A stretch of 64,000 nucleotides of DNA from Burkholderiales bacterium. Lineage in GTDB: Bacteria > Pseudomonadota > Gammaproteobacteria > Burkholderiales > Burkholderiaceae_C. Where the stretch lies: contig JACRPO010000017.1 of assembly GCA_016223165.1 (NCBI GenBank), forward strand, positions 62,001 through 126,000, written 5' to 3'. The notes beneath the pieces are model-generated. The model saw nothing but the letters and a program-made list of their open reading frames with translations, had not been told where the DNA came from and searched no databases. The position numbers and the translations under genes were made by a program. Shown piece by piece: positions 43,102-51,530 of this stretch; position 1 is the first letter of the stretch; each line of letters starts with the position of its first letter.

Positions 43102-43557
43102 CTAGCGCCCGTCGAGCTGCCTGCGCACCTCGACGTTGATGAGCCGCAGCTCGGCGAGCGTGGCGTCGATGTGGGCGCGCTTCTGCTCGAGCTCGACGAT
43201 GGCGGCGTCGGTCTTGCCGAGCACCCACTTCAGCTGCTGCACGCGCCCTTCGCCCGCGGTGCCGTACAGATCGAGGTAATGCTTGATGTCGGCCAGGCTC
43301 GCGCCGATGGCCTTGCTGCGCAGGATGAGCGCCAGGCGCGCGCGGTCGCGGCGCGTGTAGACGCGCGTGCCGTTGACGCGGCGCGGCGCGAGCAGCTGCT
43401 TGTCCTCGTAGAAGCGGATGGTGCGCAGCGTGATGCCGAACTCGCGGCACAGCTCGGTGATGCCGAACAGCTCGCCGGTGTCGGCCTCGCGATGCGAGGC
43501 CACCACCTCCTGCGCGGAGGCGCTGGCGGCCGTCTTGCGCGCCACGCGCTGCAGCAT
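43102..43557 (-). CDS. MerR-family transcriptional regulator
   Basis: A 151-residue regulator with an N-terminal MerR helix-turn-helix and wing (ITELCREFGITLRTIRFYED, then RRVNGTRVYTRRDRARLALI) and a long dimerisation helix (~105-140). No metal-binding cysteines are present, so this belongs to the metabolite-sensing branch (LiuR-like regulators of acyl-CoA and branched-chain catabolism). It lies in the operon it may control, and a perfect palindrome at 43961-43974 in the divergent promoter is the likely target. The effector is unknown; an acyl-CoA ester is a guess. Confidence 0.88.
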   Translation of the reverse strand: MLQRVARKTAASASAQEVVASHREADTGELFGITELCREFGITLRTIRFYEDKQLLAPRRVNGTRVYTRRDRARLALILRSKAIGASLADIKHYLDLYGTAGEGRVQQLKWVLGKTDAAIVELEQKRAHIDATLAELRLINVEVRRQLDGR

Positions 43558-43575
43558 GCCGATGCCCTGTGCCCG

Positions 43576-43872
43576 TCAGACCACGCGCTGCAGCTTGAGC
43601 GCGACGCTCATGTCGCCCGAGACCTTGAACCTGCCCATCATGAAGCCGGTGGCGGGGTCGAGCTCGCCGGTGATCAGCGAGGCGAGGTTCTCGCGCGTGA
43701 TGGCGATCGTGCAATCGGTGTCGCGATCGGTGTTGTCGACCGTGTTGGGCACGCTCTTGCCGTCGATGACGACGACGCCGTTGTCGCCGCAATCGAATTT
43801 CAGTGTGGCGCCGAGGCCGCTCGAATCGCCCACCTTGGCGCGCAGGGCTTCGGTGATGGCTTGCATTTCCAT
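43576..43872 (-). CDS. SCP2 sterol-binding domain protein
   Basis: A 98-residue single-domain SCP2-like lipid carrier: LKFDCGDNGVVVIDGKSV, then DCTIAITRENLASLITGELD and FMMGRFKVSGDMSVALKL. Such proteins bind acyl-CoA or other lipids in a hydrophobic tunnel. It is the first gene of the minus operon, followed by MerR after 18 bases. Two starts (43872 and 43866) are possible; AAGG upstream favours 43872. Confidence 0.88.
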   Translation of the reverse strand: MEMQAITEALRAKVGDSSGLGATLKFDCGDNGVVVIDGKSVPNTVDNTDRDTDCTIAITRENLASLITGELDPATGFMMGRFKVSGDMSVALKLQRVV

Positions 43873-43959
43873 GAGGTGAGCCTTGGATCGGGATCGTGGA
43901 GGGATCGTAGCGCCCACCCATTCCGCGAACCCCCTCGCAATCCCCTAGATGTCATCCCG

Positions 43960-43974
43960 TTGACGTTAACGTCA
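43960..43974. promoter_or_regulatory. Perfect palindromic operator between the divergent acyl-CoA operons
   Basis: TGACGTTAACGTCA at 43961-43974 is a perfect 14-bp palindrome, preceded by T so that TTGACG could also be a -35 box. It lies 23 bases before the SDR start and 88 before the SCP2 start. It resembles the ACGT-type inverted repeats described for LiuR-like MerR proteins, and a MerR gene is next door. The link is inferred. Confidence 0.75.
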
Positions 43975-43997
43975 CCCTCCGCTCCAATCGCATCTCG

Positions 43998-44888
43998 ATG
44001 GATGCTCCCCCTCCGCCGCCCTCGCCCGGCTACCGCAGCGTCTTCCGCCCCGGGCTCTTCGCCGGACAGGCCTTGTGGGTCACCGGCGGCGGCAGCGGCA
44101 TCGGCCGCTGCGTCGCGCACGAACTGGCGTCGCTCGGCGCCACGGTGATCGTCAGCGGCCGCAAGGCCGACAAGCTCGAGCGCGTCGCCGCCGAGATCGC
44201 CGAGGACGGCGGCCGCTGCCACACCATCGCCTTCGACATCCGCGACGAGGAGGCGGTGAAGGCCGGCGTCGCGCAGATGCTCGCGGCGCACGGCCCGGTC
44301 GCCGGGCTCGTCAACAACGCCGGCGGCCAGTTCCCCTCGCCGTTGTCGGCCATCGGCAAGAAGGGCTTCGACGCCGTCGTCGCCAACAACCTCACCGGCG
44401 GCTTTCTCATGATGCGCGAGCTCTTCACGCAGTGCATGGAGAAGCACGGAGGCGCAATCGTCAACATGACCGCCGACTTCCGCAACGGCATGCCGGGCAT
44501 GGGCCACAGCGGCGCGGCGCGGGCCGGCATGAGCAACCTGACGATGACGGCGGCCTTCGAATGGGCCCATGCCGGCGTGCGCGTCAACGCCGTCGCGCCG
44601 GGCTGGATCGCCTCCAGCGGCATGGACACCTACGGCCCGGCGATGCAGCCGCTCTTGAAGAAGCTGAAGAACGCCGTGCCGCTCAAGCGCATGGGCCTGG
44701 AGGCCGAGGTCAGCGGCGTCATCTGCTTCCTGCTCTCGCCGGCGGCCTCGTTCGTCAGCGGCGTCACGGTGCAGATCGACGGCGCGGCGTCGCTCGGCAG
44801 CGCCATCTTCCCGCTGCCCGAGGCCGCCAACTCGCGGCCGTTCGACGGCTTCCACCGCGCCGTCACGCCGGAGATCTTCAAGACGTGA
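43998..44888 (+). CDS. Short-chain dehydrogenase/reductase (atuB-like position)
   Basis: A 296-residue SDR. The Rossmann motif is VTGGGSGIGRCVA (TGxxxGIG) and NNAG is present. The catalytic Ser-Tyr-x-x-x-Lys is altered: around 168-180 the sequence reads GHSGAARAGMSN where YxxxK is expected, so classic dehydrogenase chemistry may be lost. That pattern (alanine or glycine in place of Tyr/Lys) is like 2,4-dienoyl-CoA reductase-type SDRs. As first gene of the plus operon it matches atuB of the citronellol cluster. Its stop overlaps the GTG of the carboxyltransferase. Confidence 0.85.
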   Translation: MDAPPPPPSPGYRSVFRPGLFAGQALWVTGGGSGIGRCVAHELASLGATVIVSGRKADKLERVAAEIAEDGGRCHTIAFDIRDEEAVKAGVAQMLAAHGPVAGLVNNAGGQFPSPLSAIGKKGFDAVVANNLTGGFLMMRELFTQCMEKHGGAIVNMTADFRNGMPGMGHSGAARAGMSNLTMTAAFEWAHAGVRVNAVAPGWIASSGMDTYGPAMQPLLKKLKNAVPLKRMGLEAEVSGVICFLLSPAASFVSGVTVQIDGAASLGSAIFPLPEAANSRPFDGFHRAVTPEIFKT

Positions 44889-46501
44889 GCGCGCTCGCCA
44901 GCACGCTGAACCCGGCCTCGGCCGCGTTCCAGGCCAACGCGCAGCGCATGCACGAGCGCCTGGCCGAGGTGCGCCGGCTCGAGGCGCTGGTGGTGGCCGA
45001 GAGCGAGAGCAAGCGCCAGAAGTTCGAGGAGCGCGGCCAGCTGCTGCCACGCGAACGCGTGGCGCGCCTCATCGACCGCGGCAGTGAGTTCCTCGAGCTC
45101 AGCACGCTCGCCGGCCTCGGCATGCACGACGACGACGGCAGGAAGAGCGTCATGGGCGGCGGCAGCATCGTCGGCATCGGCATCGTCGCGGCCAAGCGCG
45201 TGCTGATCTCGGCCAGCGACAGCGGCATCAAAGGCGGCACCGTGGCGCCGATGGGGCTGAAGAAGGGCCTGCGCGCGCAGGAGCTGGCGCGCGAGAACAA
45301 GCTGCCGCTGGTGGCGCTGGTGGAGAGCGGCGGCGCCAACCTGATGTACCAGGCCGACATCTTCGTCGACGGCGGGCGCACCTTCGCCAACCAGGCGCGG
45401 CTCTCAGCCGCCGGCATCCCGCAGATCGCCGTCGTGCATGGCGCCTCCACGGCCGGGGGGGCCTACCTGCCGGGGTTGTCGGACTACGTGGTGCTGGTGA
45501 AGAACCGCAGCAGCATCTACCTCGCCGGCCCACCGCTCGTGAAGGCGGCCATCGGCGAAGACGCGAGCGAGGAGGAGCTCGGCGGCGCCGAGACGCATGC
45601 GTCGATCACCGGTCTCGGCGAGTACCTGACCGAGAACGACGCGCACGCGATCGCCGTGGCGCGCGAGCTGATCGACAAGCTGCCCTGGGACACGGTGGCC
45701 GCGAGCACCGCCAAGCCAGCGCCGCCACCGCTCTTCGCGTCCGAGGAGCTGATGGGCATCGTGCCCGCCGACGAGCGCGAGCCCTACGACGTGCGCGAGG
45801 TCGTCGCGCGGGTCGTCGACGGCAGCGACTTCCTCGAGTTCAAGGCCGCCTATGCCACCGACACGATCTGCGGCCATGCGCGTATCCACGGCCATGCGGT
45901 CGGCATCATCGGCAACAACGGGCCGATCCAGCCGAGCGGCAGCACGAAGGCGGGGCAGTTCATCCAACTGTGCGACCAGAGCGGCACGCCGCTCGTCTTC
46001 CTGCAGAACACGACGGGCTACATGGTCGGCCGCGCCGCCGAGCAGGCCGGCGCCATCAAGCATGGCAGCAAGATGATCCAGGCCGTGGCCAACGCGCGCT
46101 GCCCCAAGTTCACCGTCGTGCTCGGCGGCAGCTTCGGCGCCGGCAACTACGGCATGTGCGGGCGCGGCTTCGACCCGCGCTTCATCTTCGCCTGGCCGAG
46201 CGCGCGCACCGCCGTGATGGGCGGCGCGCAGGCGGCCAAGGTGATGGACATCGTCAACCGCAACAAGCTCGCCAAGCTCGGCCGGCAGGCCGACGACGCG
46301 GCGCTGGCCGCGATGAGCGACGCGCTGCGCCGCCGGCTCGACGCCGAGAGCGCCGCCCTCTTCGGCACCGCGCGGCTGTGGGACGACGGCATCATCGACC
46401 CGCGCGACACGCGCCGCATCCTCGGGCTGTGCCTGCAGGTCGCCGCCGAGGCGGCGGCTCGCACGCTGCGGCCCAACACCTTCGGCGTTGCCAGGCTGTG
46501 A
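44885..46501 (+). CDS. atuC: Acyl-CoA carboxylase beta (carboxyltransferase) subunit, geranyl-CoA/methylcrotonyl-CoA type
   Basis: A 538-residue carboxyltransferase that moves the carboxyl from biotin to an acyl-CoA. The N-terminal half has LVALVESGGANLMYQADIF and GASTAGGAYLPGLSDY. The C-terminal half has GIIGNNGPIQPSGSTKAGQF and LGGSFGAGNYGMCGRGFDPRF. LGMHDDDGR near 80 and the gene order favour AtuC over LiuB, but the substrate (geranyl-CoA or methylcrotonyl-CoA) is not proven. GTG start at 44885 overlaps the SDR stop (GTGA). The biotin-carrying subunit is encoded three genes later. Confidence 0.85.
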   Translation: MSALASTLNPASAAFQANAQRMHERLAEVRRLEALVVAESESKRQKFEERGQLLPRERVARLIDRGSEFLELSTLAGLGMHDDDGRKSVMGGGSIVGIGIVAAKRVLISASDSGIKGGTVAPMGLKKGLRAQELARENKLPLVALVESGGANLMYQADIFVDGGRTFANQARLSAAGIPQIAVVHGASTAGGAYLPGLSDYVVLVKNRSSIYLAGPPLVKAAIGEDASEEELGGAETHASITGLGEYLTENDAHAIAVARELIDKLPWDTVAASTAKPAPPPLFASEELMGIVPADEREPYDVREVVARVVDGSDFLEFKAAYATDTICGHARIHGHAVGIIGNNGPIQPSGSTKAGQFIQLCDQSGTPLVFLQNTTGYMVGRAAEQAGAIKHGSKMIQAVANARCPKFTVVLGGSFGAGNYGMCGRGFDPRFIFAWPSARTAVMGGAQAAKVMDIVNRNKLAKLGRQADDAALAAMSDALRRRLDAESAALFGTARLWDDGIIDPRDTRRILGLCLQVAAEAAARTLRPNTFGVARL

Positions 46502-46560
46502 AGCGGATCGAAGCACCCTCGCCTGCGTCCCTCGCGCCTCAATCTCTCACGGAGCCCCCC

Positions 46561-47715
46561 ATGAAATTCACCCCCGAGCACCGCCAGATCGAAGACACGG
46601 TGGTGAAGTTCGTCGAGCGCGAGATCAATCCGCACGTGCCCGAGTGGGAGAAGGCCGAGCAGTTCCCGAGCCACGAGGTCTTCAAGAAGCTCGGCGACCT
46701 CGGGCTGCTGGGCCTCAAGTACCCCGAGGAATACGGCGGCGCCGGCCTCGACTTCAGCTACAGCCTCGTGATGGCCGAGGCGCTCGGCGTGTGCGCGTGC
46801 GGCGGCATCCCGATGGCCATCGGCGTGCAGACCGACATGGCCACGCCGGCGCTGGCACGCTTCGGCAGCGACGAGCTGCGCAAGGAATACCTCGTGCCCA
46901 CGATTGCCGGCGACTACGTGGCCTGCCTGGGCGTCAGCGAGCCCGGCGGCGGCAGCGACGTGGCGGCCGTGAAGACCACCGCCAAGGTGGACGGTGGCGA
47001 CTACGTCATCAACGGCACCAAGATGTGGATCACCAACGGCCTGCAGGCCGACTGGTGCTGCCTGCTCGCCAACACGGGCGAAGGCTCGCCGCACAAGAAC
47101 AAGAGCCTCATCGTCGTGCCGATGACGAGCCCCGGCATCACGAAGCAGAAGATCCACAAGATCGGCATGCACAGCTCGGACACGGCGCAGCTCTTCTTCG
47201 ACAACGTGCGCGTGCCGCGCCGCAACCTGATTGGCCAGGAAGGCATGGGCTTCGCCTTCCAGATGCTGCAGTTCCAGGAAGAGCGCCTGTGGGGCGCCGC
47301 CGCGGGCCTGAAGAGCATGGATCGCCTCATCGACCTCACCATCGACTACACGCGCCAGCGCCAGGCCTTCGGCAAGAGCATCCTCGACAACCAGGTCGTG
47401 CACTTCCGCCTCGCCGAACTGCGCACCGAGGTCGAGGCGCTGCGCGCGCTCACCTACCGCGCCGTCGAGATGTACGTCGGCGGCAAGGACGTGACCAAGC
47501 TCGCCAGCATGGCCAAGCTGAAGGCCGGGCGGCTGGGCCGCGAGGTGGCGGACAGCTGCCTGCAGTACTGGGGCGGCATGGGTTTCACGGCCGACAATCC
47601 GGTCTCGCAGGCGTATCGCGACGGGCGCCTCACCTCCATCGGGGGCGGCGCCGACGAGGTGATGCTCGGCATCATCTGCAAGCTCGAAGGCACGATGCCC
47701 AGGGGTGCGCATTGA
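46561..47715 (+). CDS. atuD: Acyl-CoA dehydrogenase, citronellyl-CoA dehydrogenase-like
   Basis: A 384-residue flavoenzyme. ACGGIPMAIGVQTDMATPAL (~81-100) strongly recalls AtuD of Pseudomonas. The FAD motif is LGVSEPGGGSDVAAVKTTA, and the C-terminus has LQYWGGMGFTADNPVSQAYR and SIGGGADEVMLGIICKLEG. It would dehydrogenate citronellyl-CoA (or isovaleryl-type acyl-CoA) to the 2-enoyl-CoA used by the carboxylase. ATG at 46561 is 59 bases after the carboxyltransferase. It is not a paralogue duplicate of the ACAD at 41819: the two share only family motifs. Confidence 0.82.
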   Translation: MKFTPEHRQIEDTVVKFVEREINPHVPEWEKAEQFPSHEVFKKLGDLGLLGLKYPEEYGGAGLDFSYSLVMAEALGVCACGGIPMAIGVQTDMATPALARFGSDELRKEYLVPTIAGDYVACLGVSEPGGGSDVAAVKTTAKVDGGDYVINGTKMWITNGLQADWCCLLANTGEGSPHKNKSLIVVPMTSPGITKQKIHKIGMHSSDTAQLFFDNVRVPRRNLIGQEGMGFAFQMLQFQEERLWGAAAGLKSMDRLIDLTIDYTRQRQAFGKSILDNQVVHFRLAELRTEVEALRALTYRAVEMYVGGKDVTKLASMAKLKAGRLGREVADSCLQYWGGMGFTADNPVSQAYRDGRLTSIGGGADEVMLGIICKLEGTMPRGAH

Positions 47716-47746
47716 CGACGCTGCCGCAAGGGCAAGGACCCGACTG

Positions 47747-48619
47747 ATGGGTATCGAACTCGCCGACTTCAAGACCCTGGCGCTCAGGCGCGAGGGGCCG
47801 GTGCTGCACGTCACGCTGAACCGGCCCGAGGTGCGCAACGCGATGTCACTGGCCATGGTGCGCGAACTGCGCGCCGTGCTGGCGCAGGCCGAGATGGACA
47901 GCCAGCGACCGGAGGGTACGCGCGTGCTCGTGCTGCGCGGCGCCGGCGGGCACTTCTGCGCCGGCGGCGACATCAAGGACATGGCCGCGTGCCGCGGCCG
48001 CCTGGCCGAGAACCCGAACGCGCTGGCCGAGACCAATGCCGCGTTCGGCGAACTCTGCGTCGCCTACGCCAACACCGGGCTCGCCCTGGTCACGGTGCTG
48101 CAGGGCACGGTGATGGGCGGCGGCTTCGGCCTCGCCTGCGTGAGCGACGTCGCTCTCGCCGACGACAGCGTCGTCTTCCGGCTGCCCGAGACCGGCCTCG
48201 GTCTCGTGCCGGCGCAGGTGGGACCGTTCCTCGTCGAACGGATCGGCTACGCCGAGACGAAGCGCCTGGCCGTCACCGGCGCCAAGGTCGATGCGCAGGA
48301 GGCACTGCGCCTGCGCCTCGTGCACCAGGTGCACGTCGACGAAGAAGCACTCGCGTGGAGCGTGGCGCGCGTGCTGAAGAGCATCCTGGCCTGCGCGCCG
48401 GGCGCGCTCGCGGCCACCAAGAGCCTGCTGGCCAAGGCGCGCTTCACGCCACCGGCGGCGCTGGTGCCCGAGGCCGCGCGGATGTTCTCGCAGGCCGTGC
48501 TGGGCCCCGAGGGCGCCGAAGGCACCGCGGCGTTCGTGCAGAAGCGGCGCGCGAGCTGGGTGCCGGTGGAGCCCACTGAGCCCGCTGAGCCACCCGCCGC
48601 GCAAGGCGCCGCGCCGTGA
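47747..48619 (+). CDS. atuE: Enoyl-CoA hydratase family protein (isohexenyl/methylglutaconyl-CoA hydratase-like)
   Basis: A 290-residue crotonase. VLHVTLNRPEVRNAMSLAMV starts the fold; GAGGHFCAGGDIKDMAA and QGTVMGGGFGLACVSDVALA are the oxyanion-hole segments; ETGLGLVPAQVGPFLVERIG holds the active-site Glu region. It would hydrate the carboxylated glutaconyl-CoA. The C-terminus is a 9-bp repeat coding Glu-Pro-Ala/Thr (48570-48597). The stop overlaps the GTG of the biotin carboxylase. LiuC is an alternative name. Confidence 0.8.
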   Translation: MGIELADFKTLALRREGPVLHVTLNRPEVRNAMSLAMVRELRAVLAQAEMDSQRPEGTRVLVLRGAGGHFCAGGDIKDMAACRGRLAENPNALAETNAAFGELCVAYANTGLALVTVLQGTVMGGGFGLACVSDVALADDSVVFRLPETGLGLVPAQVGPFLVERIGYAETKRLAVTGAKVDAQEALRLRLVHQVHVDEEALAWSVARVLKSILACAPGALAATKSLLAKARFTPPAALVPEAARMFSQAVLGPEGAEGTAAFVQKRRASWVPVEPTEPAEPPAAQGAAP

Positions 48620-50589
48620 GCTTTCGCAAGATCCTCGTCGCCAACCGCGGCGAGATCGCCTGCCGCGTCATGCGCACCGCGCACCGGCTCGGCTACCGCA
48701 CGGTGGCGGTGTTCAGCGATGCCGACGCCGCCGCGCCGCACGTCGCCATGGCCGACGAGGCCGTGCGCATCGGTCCGCCGCCCGCCGCCGAGTCGTACCT
48801 GAGCATCGCCGCCCTGCTCGAGGCGGCGCGCAAGACCGGCGCCGAGGCCGTGCACCCCGGCTACGGCTTCCTCAGCGAGCGCGCCGATTTCGCGCGCGCC
48901 TGCGCCCAGGCCGGCCTCGTCTTCATCGGCCCGCCGCCCGAGGCCATCGAGGCAATGGGCGACAAGGCCGCCGCCAAGCGCCGCATGCGCGAAGCGGGGG
49001 TGCCCTGCGCGCCGGGCTGCCTCGGCGAGGACCAGAGCGATGAACGCCTGGCCGCAGAGGCGCGCCAACTCGGCCTGCCTCTGCTCGTCAAGGCCGTGGC
49101 GGGCGGCGGTGGCCGCGGCATGCGGCTCGTCCGGGACGCACGCGACCTGGCCGCCCTGCCCGATGCCCTGGCCGGCGCGCGCCGCGAGGCGCAGGCCGCC
49201 TTCGGTGACGGCACGCTGATGCTCGAGCGCCTCATCGAAGGCGGCCGCCACATCGAGATCCAGGTCTTCGCCGACGCCCACGGCAACGCCGTGCACCTGG
49301 GCGAGCGCGACTGCACCGCCCAGCGCCGGCGCCAGAAGGTGATCGAGGAAGCACCGTCCCCGCTCGTCAGCGCCACGATGCGCGAGGCGATGGGCCGCGA
49401 CGCGGTGGCGGCCGCGCTCGCCGTCGGCTACCGCGGCGCCGGCACGGTCGAGTTCATCGTCGATGCCGAGCTGAAGCACTACTTCCTCGAGATGAACACG
49501 CGGCTGCAGGTCGAGCACCCCGTCACCGAGTGCATCACCGGCTTCGACCTCGTCGAGTGGCAGTTGCGCATCGCCGCCGGCGAGCCGCTGCCGGTGCAGC
49601 AGGCGCAGATCACCTTCAGCGGCCATGCGATCGAAGCGCGCCTGTACGCGGAAGATCCCTACGACGGCTGGAAGCCGCAGACCGGCCGCATCGAAGCCTG
49701 GGCGCCGGAGAACGGCACGAACGACATGCGCGGCGCGCCTGGCGAGCGCGGTGCAGGCCGCGTGCGCATCGACCACGGCATCGCCGCCGGCGGCGAGGTC
49801 ACGCCGTACTACGACGCGATGGTGGCCAAGTTCATCGCGCACGGCCGCGACCGCGCCGACGCCATCCGCCGCCTGACGCGCGCGCTCGAGGAAGTGCCGC
49901 TTTTCGGCCCCGCCAGCAACGGCCGCTTCCTGCGCGACCTCGTCAACCATCCTCGCTTCGCGGCGGCGACCCTGACGACGACGCTGCTCGACGAGTGGCA
50001 GGGCGCCGGCGAAGCGCTGCTGGCGCGCCCCGCGCCGCCCGAGCACGCCTGGCGCATCGCCGCCGCGTTGGCTGCCGGCGCCGCGCAAGGCCGCCCGCCG
50101 AGCGTGGCGCGCTTCGACCTCACCTTGAAATGCGGCAGCGACAAGCGCACGCTGCGGGCGCCGCTCGAGGGTGTGCACATCGAGTCGCATGACGAGGCCA
50201 CAGGTGAGCAGGGATGGGACGGCGCGCTGCGCTGCACGGTGGACGGCGTGCGCCGCCGCCTGCGCGCCGTGCGGGCCGCCGACGGCGCGCTGCAGCTCGC
50301 CATCGACGGCGCCGTGCACCGCTTCGTGGAAGCCTCGCCCTACCCCGGCACCGACGCCGTCGCCGACCCGCGCCGTGCACGCGCGCCCGTGGCCGGCGTG
50401 GTGGCGCAGGTCAGCGTCGCGGTGGGCCAGTCGGTCGCGGCCGGCCAGCAACTCGTCTGCGTGGAAGCCATGAAGATGGAGATGTGGCTCACCGCCGGCG
50501 CCGCCGGCACCGTCAAGGCCGTGCACACGCAACCCAGGGCGTCGGTCGCTGCCGGCGCGCTGCTCGTCGAACTGGAGATCGCCCCATGA
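48616..50589 (+). CDS. atuF: Acyl-CoA carboxylase alpha subunit (biotin carboxylase + biotin carrier)
   Basis: A 657-residue subunit with the biotin carboxylase domain (~1-445): ILVANRGEIACRVMRTA, the glycine-rich ATP loop KAVAGGGGRGMRLV and MNTRLQVEHPVTECITG. A middle BT domain follows (~460-570). The C-terminal biotinyl domain ends with VEAMKMEMW, whose Lys is biotinylated. Size fits AtuF or LiuD. GTG overlaps the upstream stop. With the beta subunit it forms a geranyl-CoA or methylcrotonyl-CoA carboxylase. Confidence 0.87.
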   Translation: MSFRKILVANRGEIACRVMRTAHRLGYRTVAVFSDADAAAPHVAMADEAVRIGPPPAAESYLSIAALLEAARKTGAEAVHPGYGFLSERADFARACAQAGLVFIGPPPEAIEAMGDKAAAKRRMREAGVPCAPGCLGEDQSDERLAAEARQLGLPLLVKAVAGGGGRGMRLVRDARDLAALPDALAGARREAQAAFGDGTLMLERLIEGGRHIEIQVFADAHGNAVHLGERDCTAQRRRQKVIEEAPSPLVSATMREAMGRDAVAAALAVGYRGAGTVEFIVDAELKHYFLEMNTRLQVEHPVTECITGFDLVEWQLRIAAGEPLPVQQAQITFSGHAIEARLYAEDPYDGWKPQTGRIEAWAPENGTNDMRGAPGERGAGRVRIDHGIAAGGEVTPYYDAMVAKFIAHGRDRADAIRRLTRALEEVPLFGPASNGRFLRDLVNHPRFAAATLTTTLLDEWQGAGEALLARPAPPEHAWRIAAALAAGAAQGRPPSVARFDLTLKCGSDKRTLRAPLEGVHIESHDEATGEQGWDGALRCTVDGVRRRLRAVRAADGALQLAIDGAVHRFVEASPYPGTDAVADPRRARAPVAGVVAQVSVAVGQSVAAGQQLVCVEAMKMEMWLTAGAAGTVKAVHTQPRASVAAGALLVELEIAP

Positions 50590-51530
50590 CTGCCTCCTCC
50601 TCAGCGGCCTCGGCGCCCGCCTCCGCGCGCGGCGACAAGGCCATCCTCACCTGCGCGCTCACCGGCGTGCTCACCGACCCCAAGCAGCACCCGGTGCCGG
50701 TGACGCCCGCCCAGATGGCCGCCGAGGCGCGCGACGCGTTCAACGCCGGCGCCAGCGTCATGCACGTGCACCTGCGCGCGCAGGCGCCCGGCATGGGCCA
50801 CCTGCCGAGCTGGGACCCCGACGTTGCCGAGGCCGTGGTCAACGCCATCCGCGCCGCCTGCCCGGGCGTCATCGTCAACCTCACCACCGGCGTCGTCGGC
50901 CAGGATGTGTCGGGCCCCATCGCCTGCCTGAAGCGCGTCAGGCCCGAGGCGGCGGCCTGCAACGCCGGCAGCCTCAACTACCTGAAGATCAAGGAAGACG
51001 GCACCTGGGCCTGGCCGCCGATGGTCTTCGACAACCCGGTGGCCAAGATCCAGCAGATGCTCGATGCGATGCGCGAGACCGGCACGCACCCGGAGTTCGA
51101 GTGCTTCGACGTCGGCATCGTGCGCAGCGTCGCGATGTACCTGAAGGCGGGCATGTTCAGCGGCGTGCCCGAGGTCAACTTCGTCATGGGCGTGGCGAGC
51201 GGCATGCCCTGCGACGCCGAGCTGCTGGCGCTGCTGCCGCGCTACGCACCGGCGGGCGCCGTGTGGCAGACCACGCTCATCGGCCGTGCCGAGATCTGGC
51301 CGGTGCACCGCAAGACGGCCGAGCTCGGCGGCATGCTGCGCACCGGGCTCGAAGACACCTTCTACCTGCCGGGCGGCGAGCGTGCGCGCGGCAACGGCCA
51401 GCTCATCGAGGCGCTGGCGCGCGTCGCTCGCGAGGCGGGCCGCGAGGTTGCCAGCCCCGCCGAGGCGCGCGTACGGCTCGGGATCGGGCTCGGGCTCGGG
51501 GCCGCGCCGGCGGCATCGCTGGCCGCATGA
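50586..51530 (+). CDS. BKACE family beta-keto acid cleavage enzyme (KCE/DUF849)
   Basis: A 314-residue TIM barrel of the 3-keto-5-aminohexanoate cleavage family. These enzymes join a beta-keto acid with acetyl-CoA to give acetoacetate and a new acyl-CoA. Zinc-binding His are in SVMHVHLR, and Thr/Gly motifs LTCALTGVLTDPKQHP and NLTTG and the Glu region FECFDVGIVRS follow. HVHLRA replaces the more common HVHVRD. The C-terminus carries Gly-Leu/Ile-Gly repeats. It overlaps the biotin carboxylase stop (ATGA). No such gene is part of the classic atu or liu clusters, so a role after the carboxylase/hydratase step is inferred. Confidence 0.85.
   Translation: MTASSSAASAPASARGDKAILTCALTGVLTDPKQHPVPVTPAQMAAEARDAFNAGASVMHVHLRAQAPGMGHLPSWDPDVAEAVVNAIRAACPGVIVNLTTGVVGQDVSGPIACLKRVRPEAAACNAGSLNYLKIKEDGTWAWPPMVFDNPVAKIQQMLDAMRETGTHPEFECFDVGIVRSVAMYLKAGMFSGVPEVNFVMGVASGMPCDAELLALLPRYAPAGAVWQTTLIGRAEIWPVHRKTAELGGMLRTGLEDTFYLPGGERARGNGQLIEALARVAREAGREVASPAEARVRLGIGLGLGAAPAASLAA

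Noticed and set aside
44885..50589. Classic liu (leucine) cluster
   Set aside because: LiuE (HMG-CoA lyase) is absent and an SDR, BKACE and thioesterase are present; gene order fits atu better, although the carboxylase substrate stays open.
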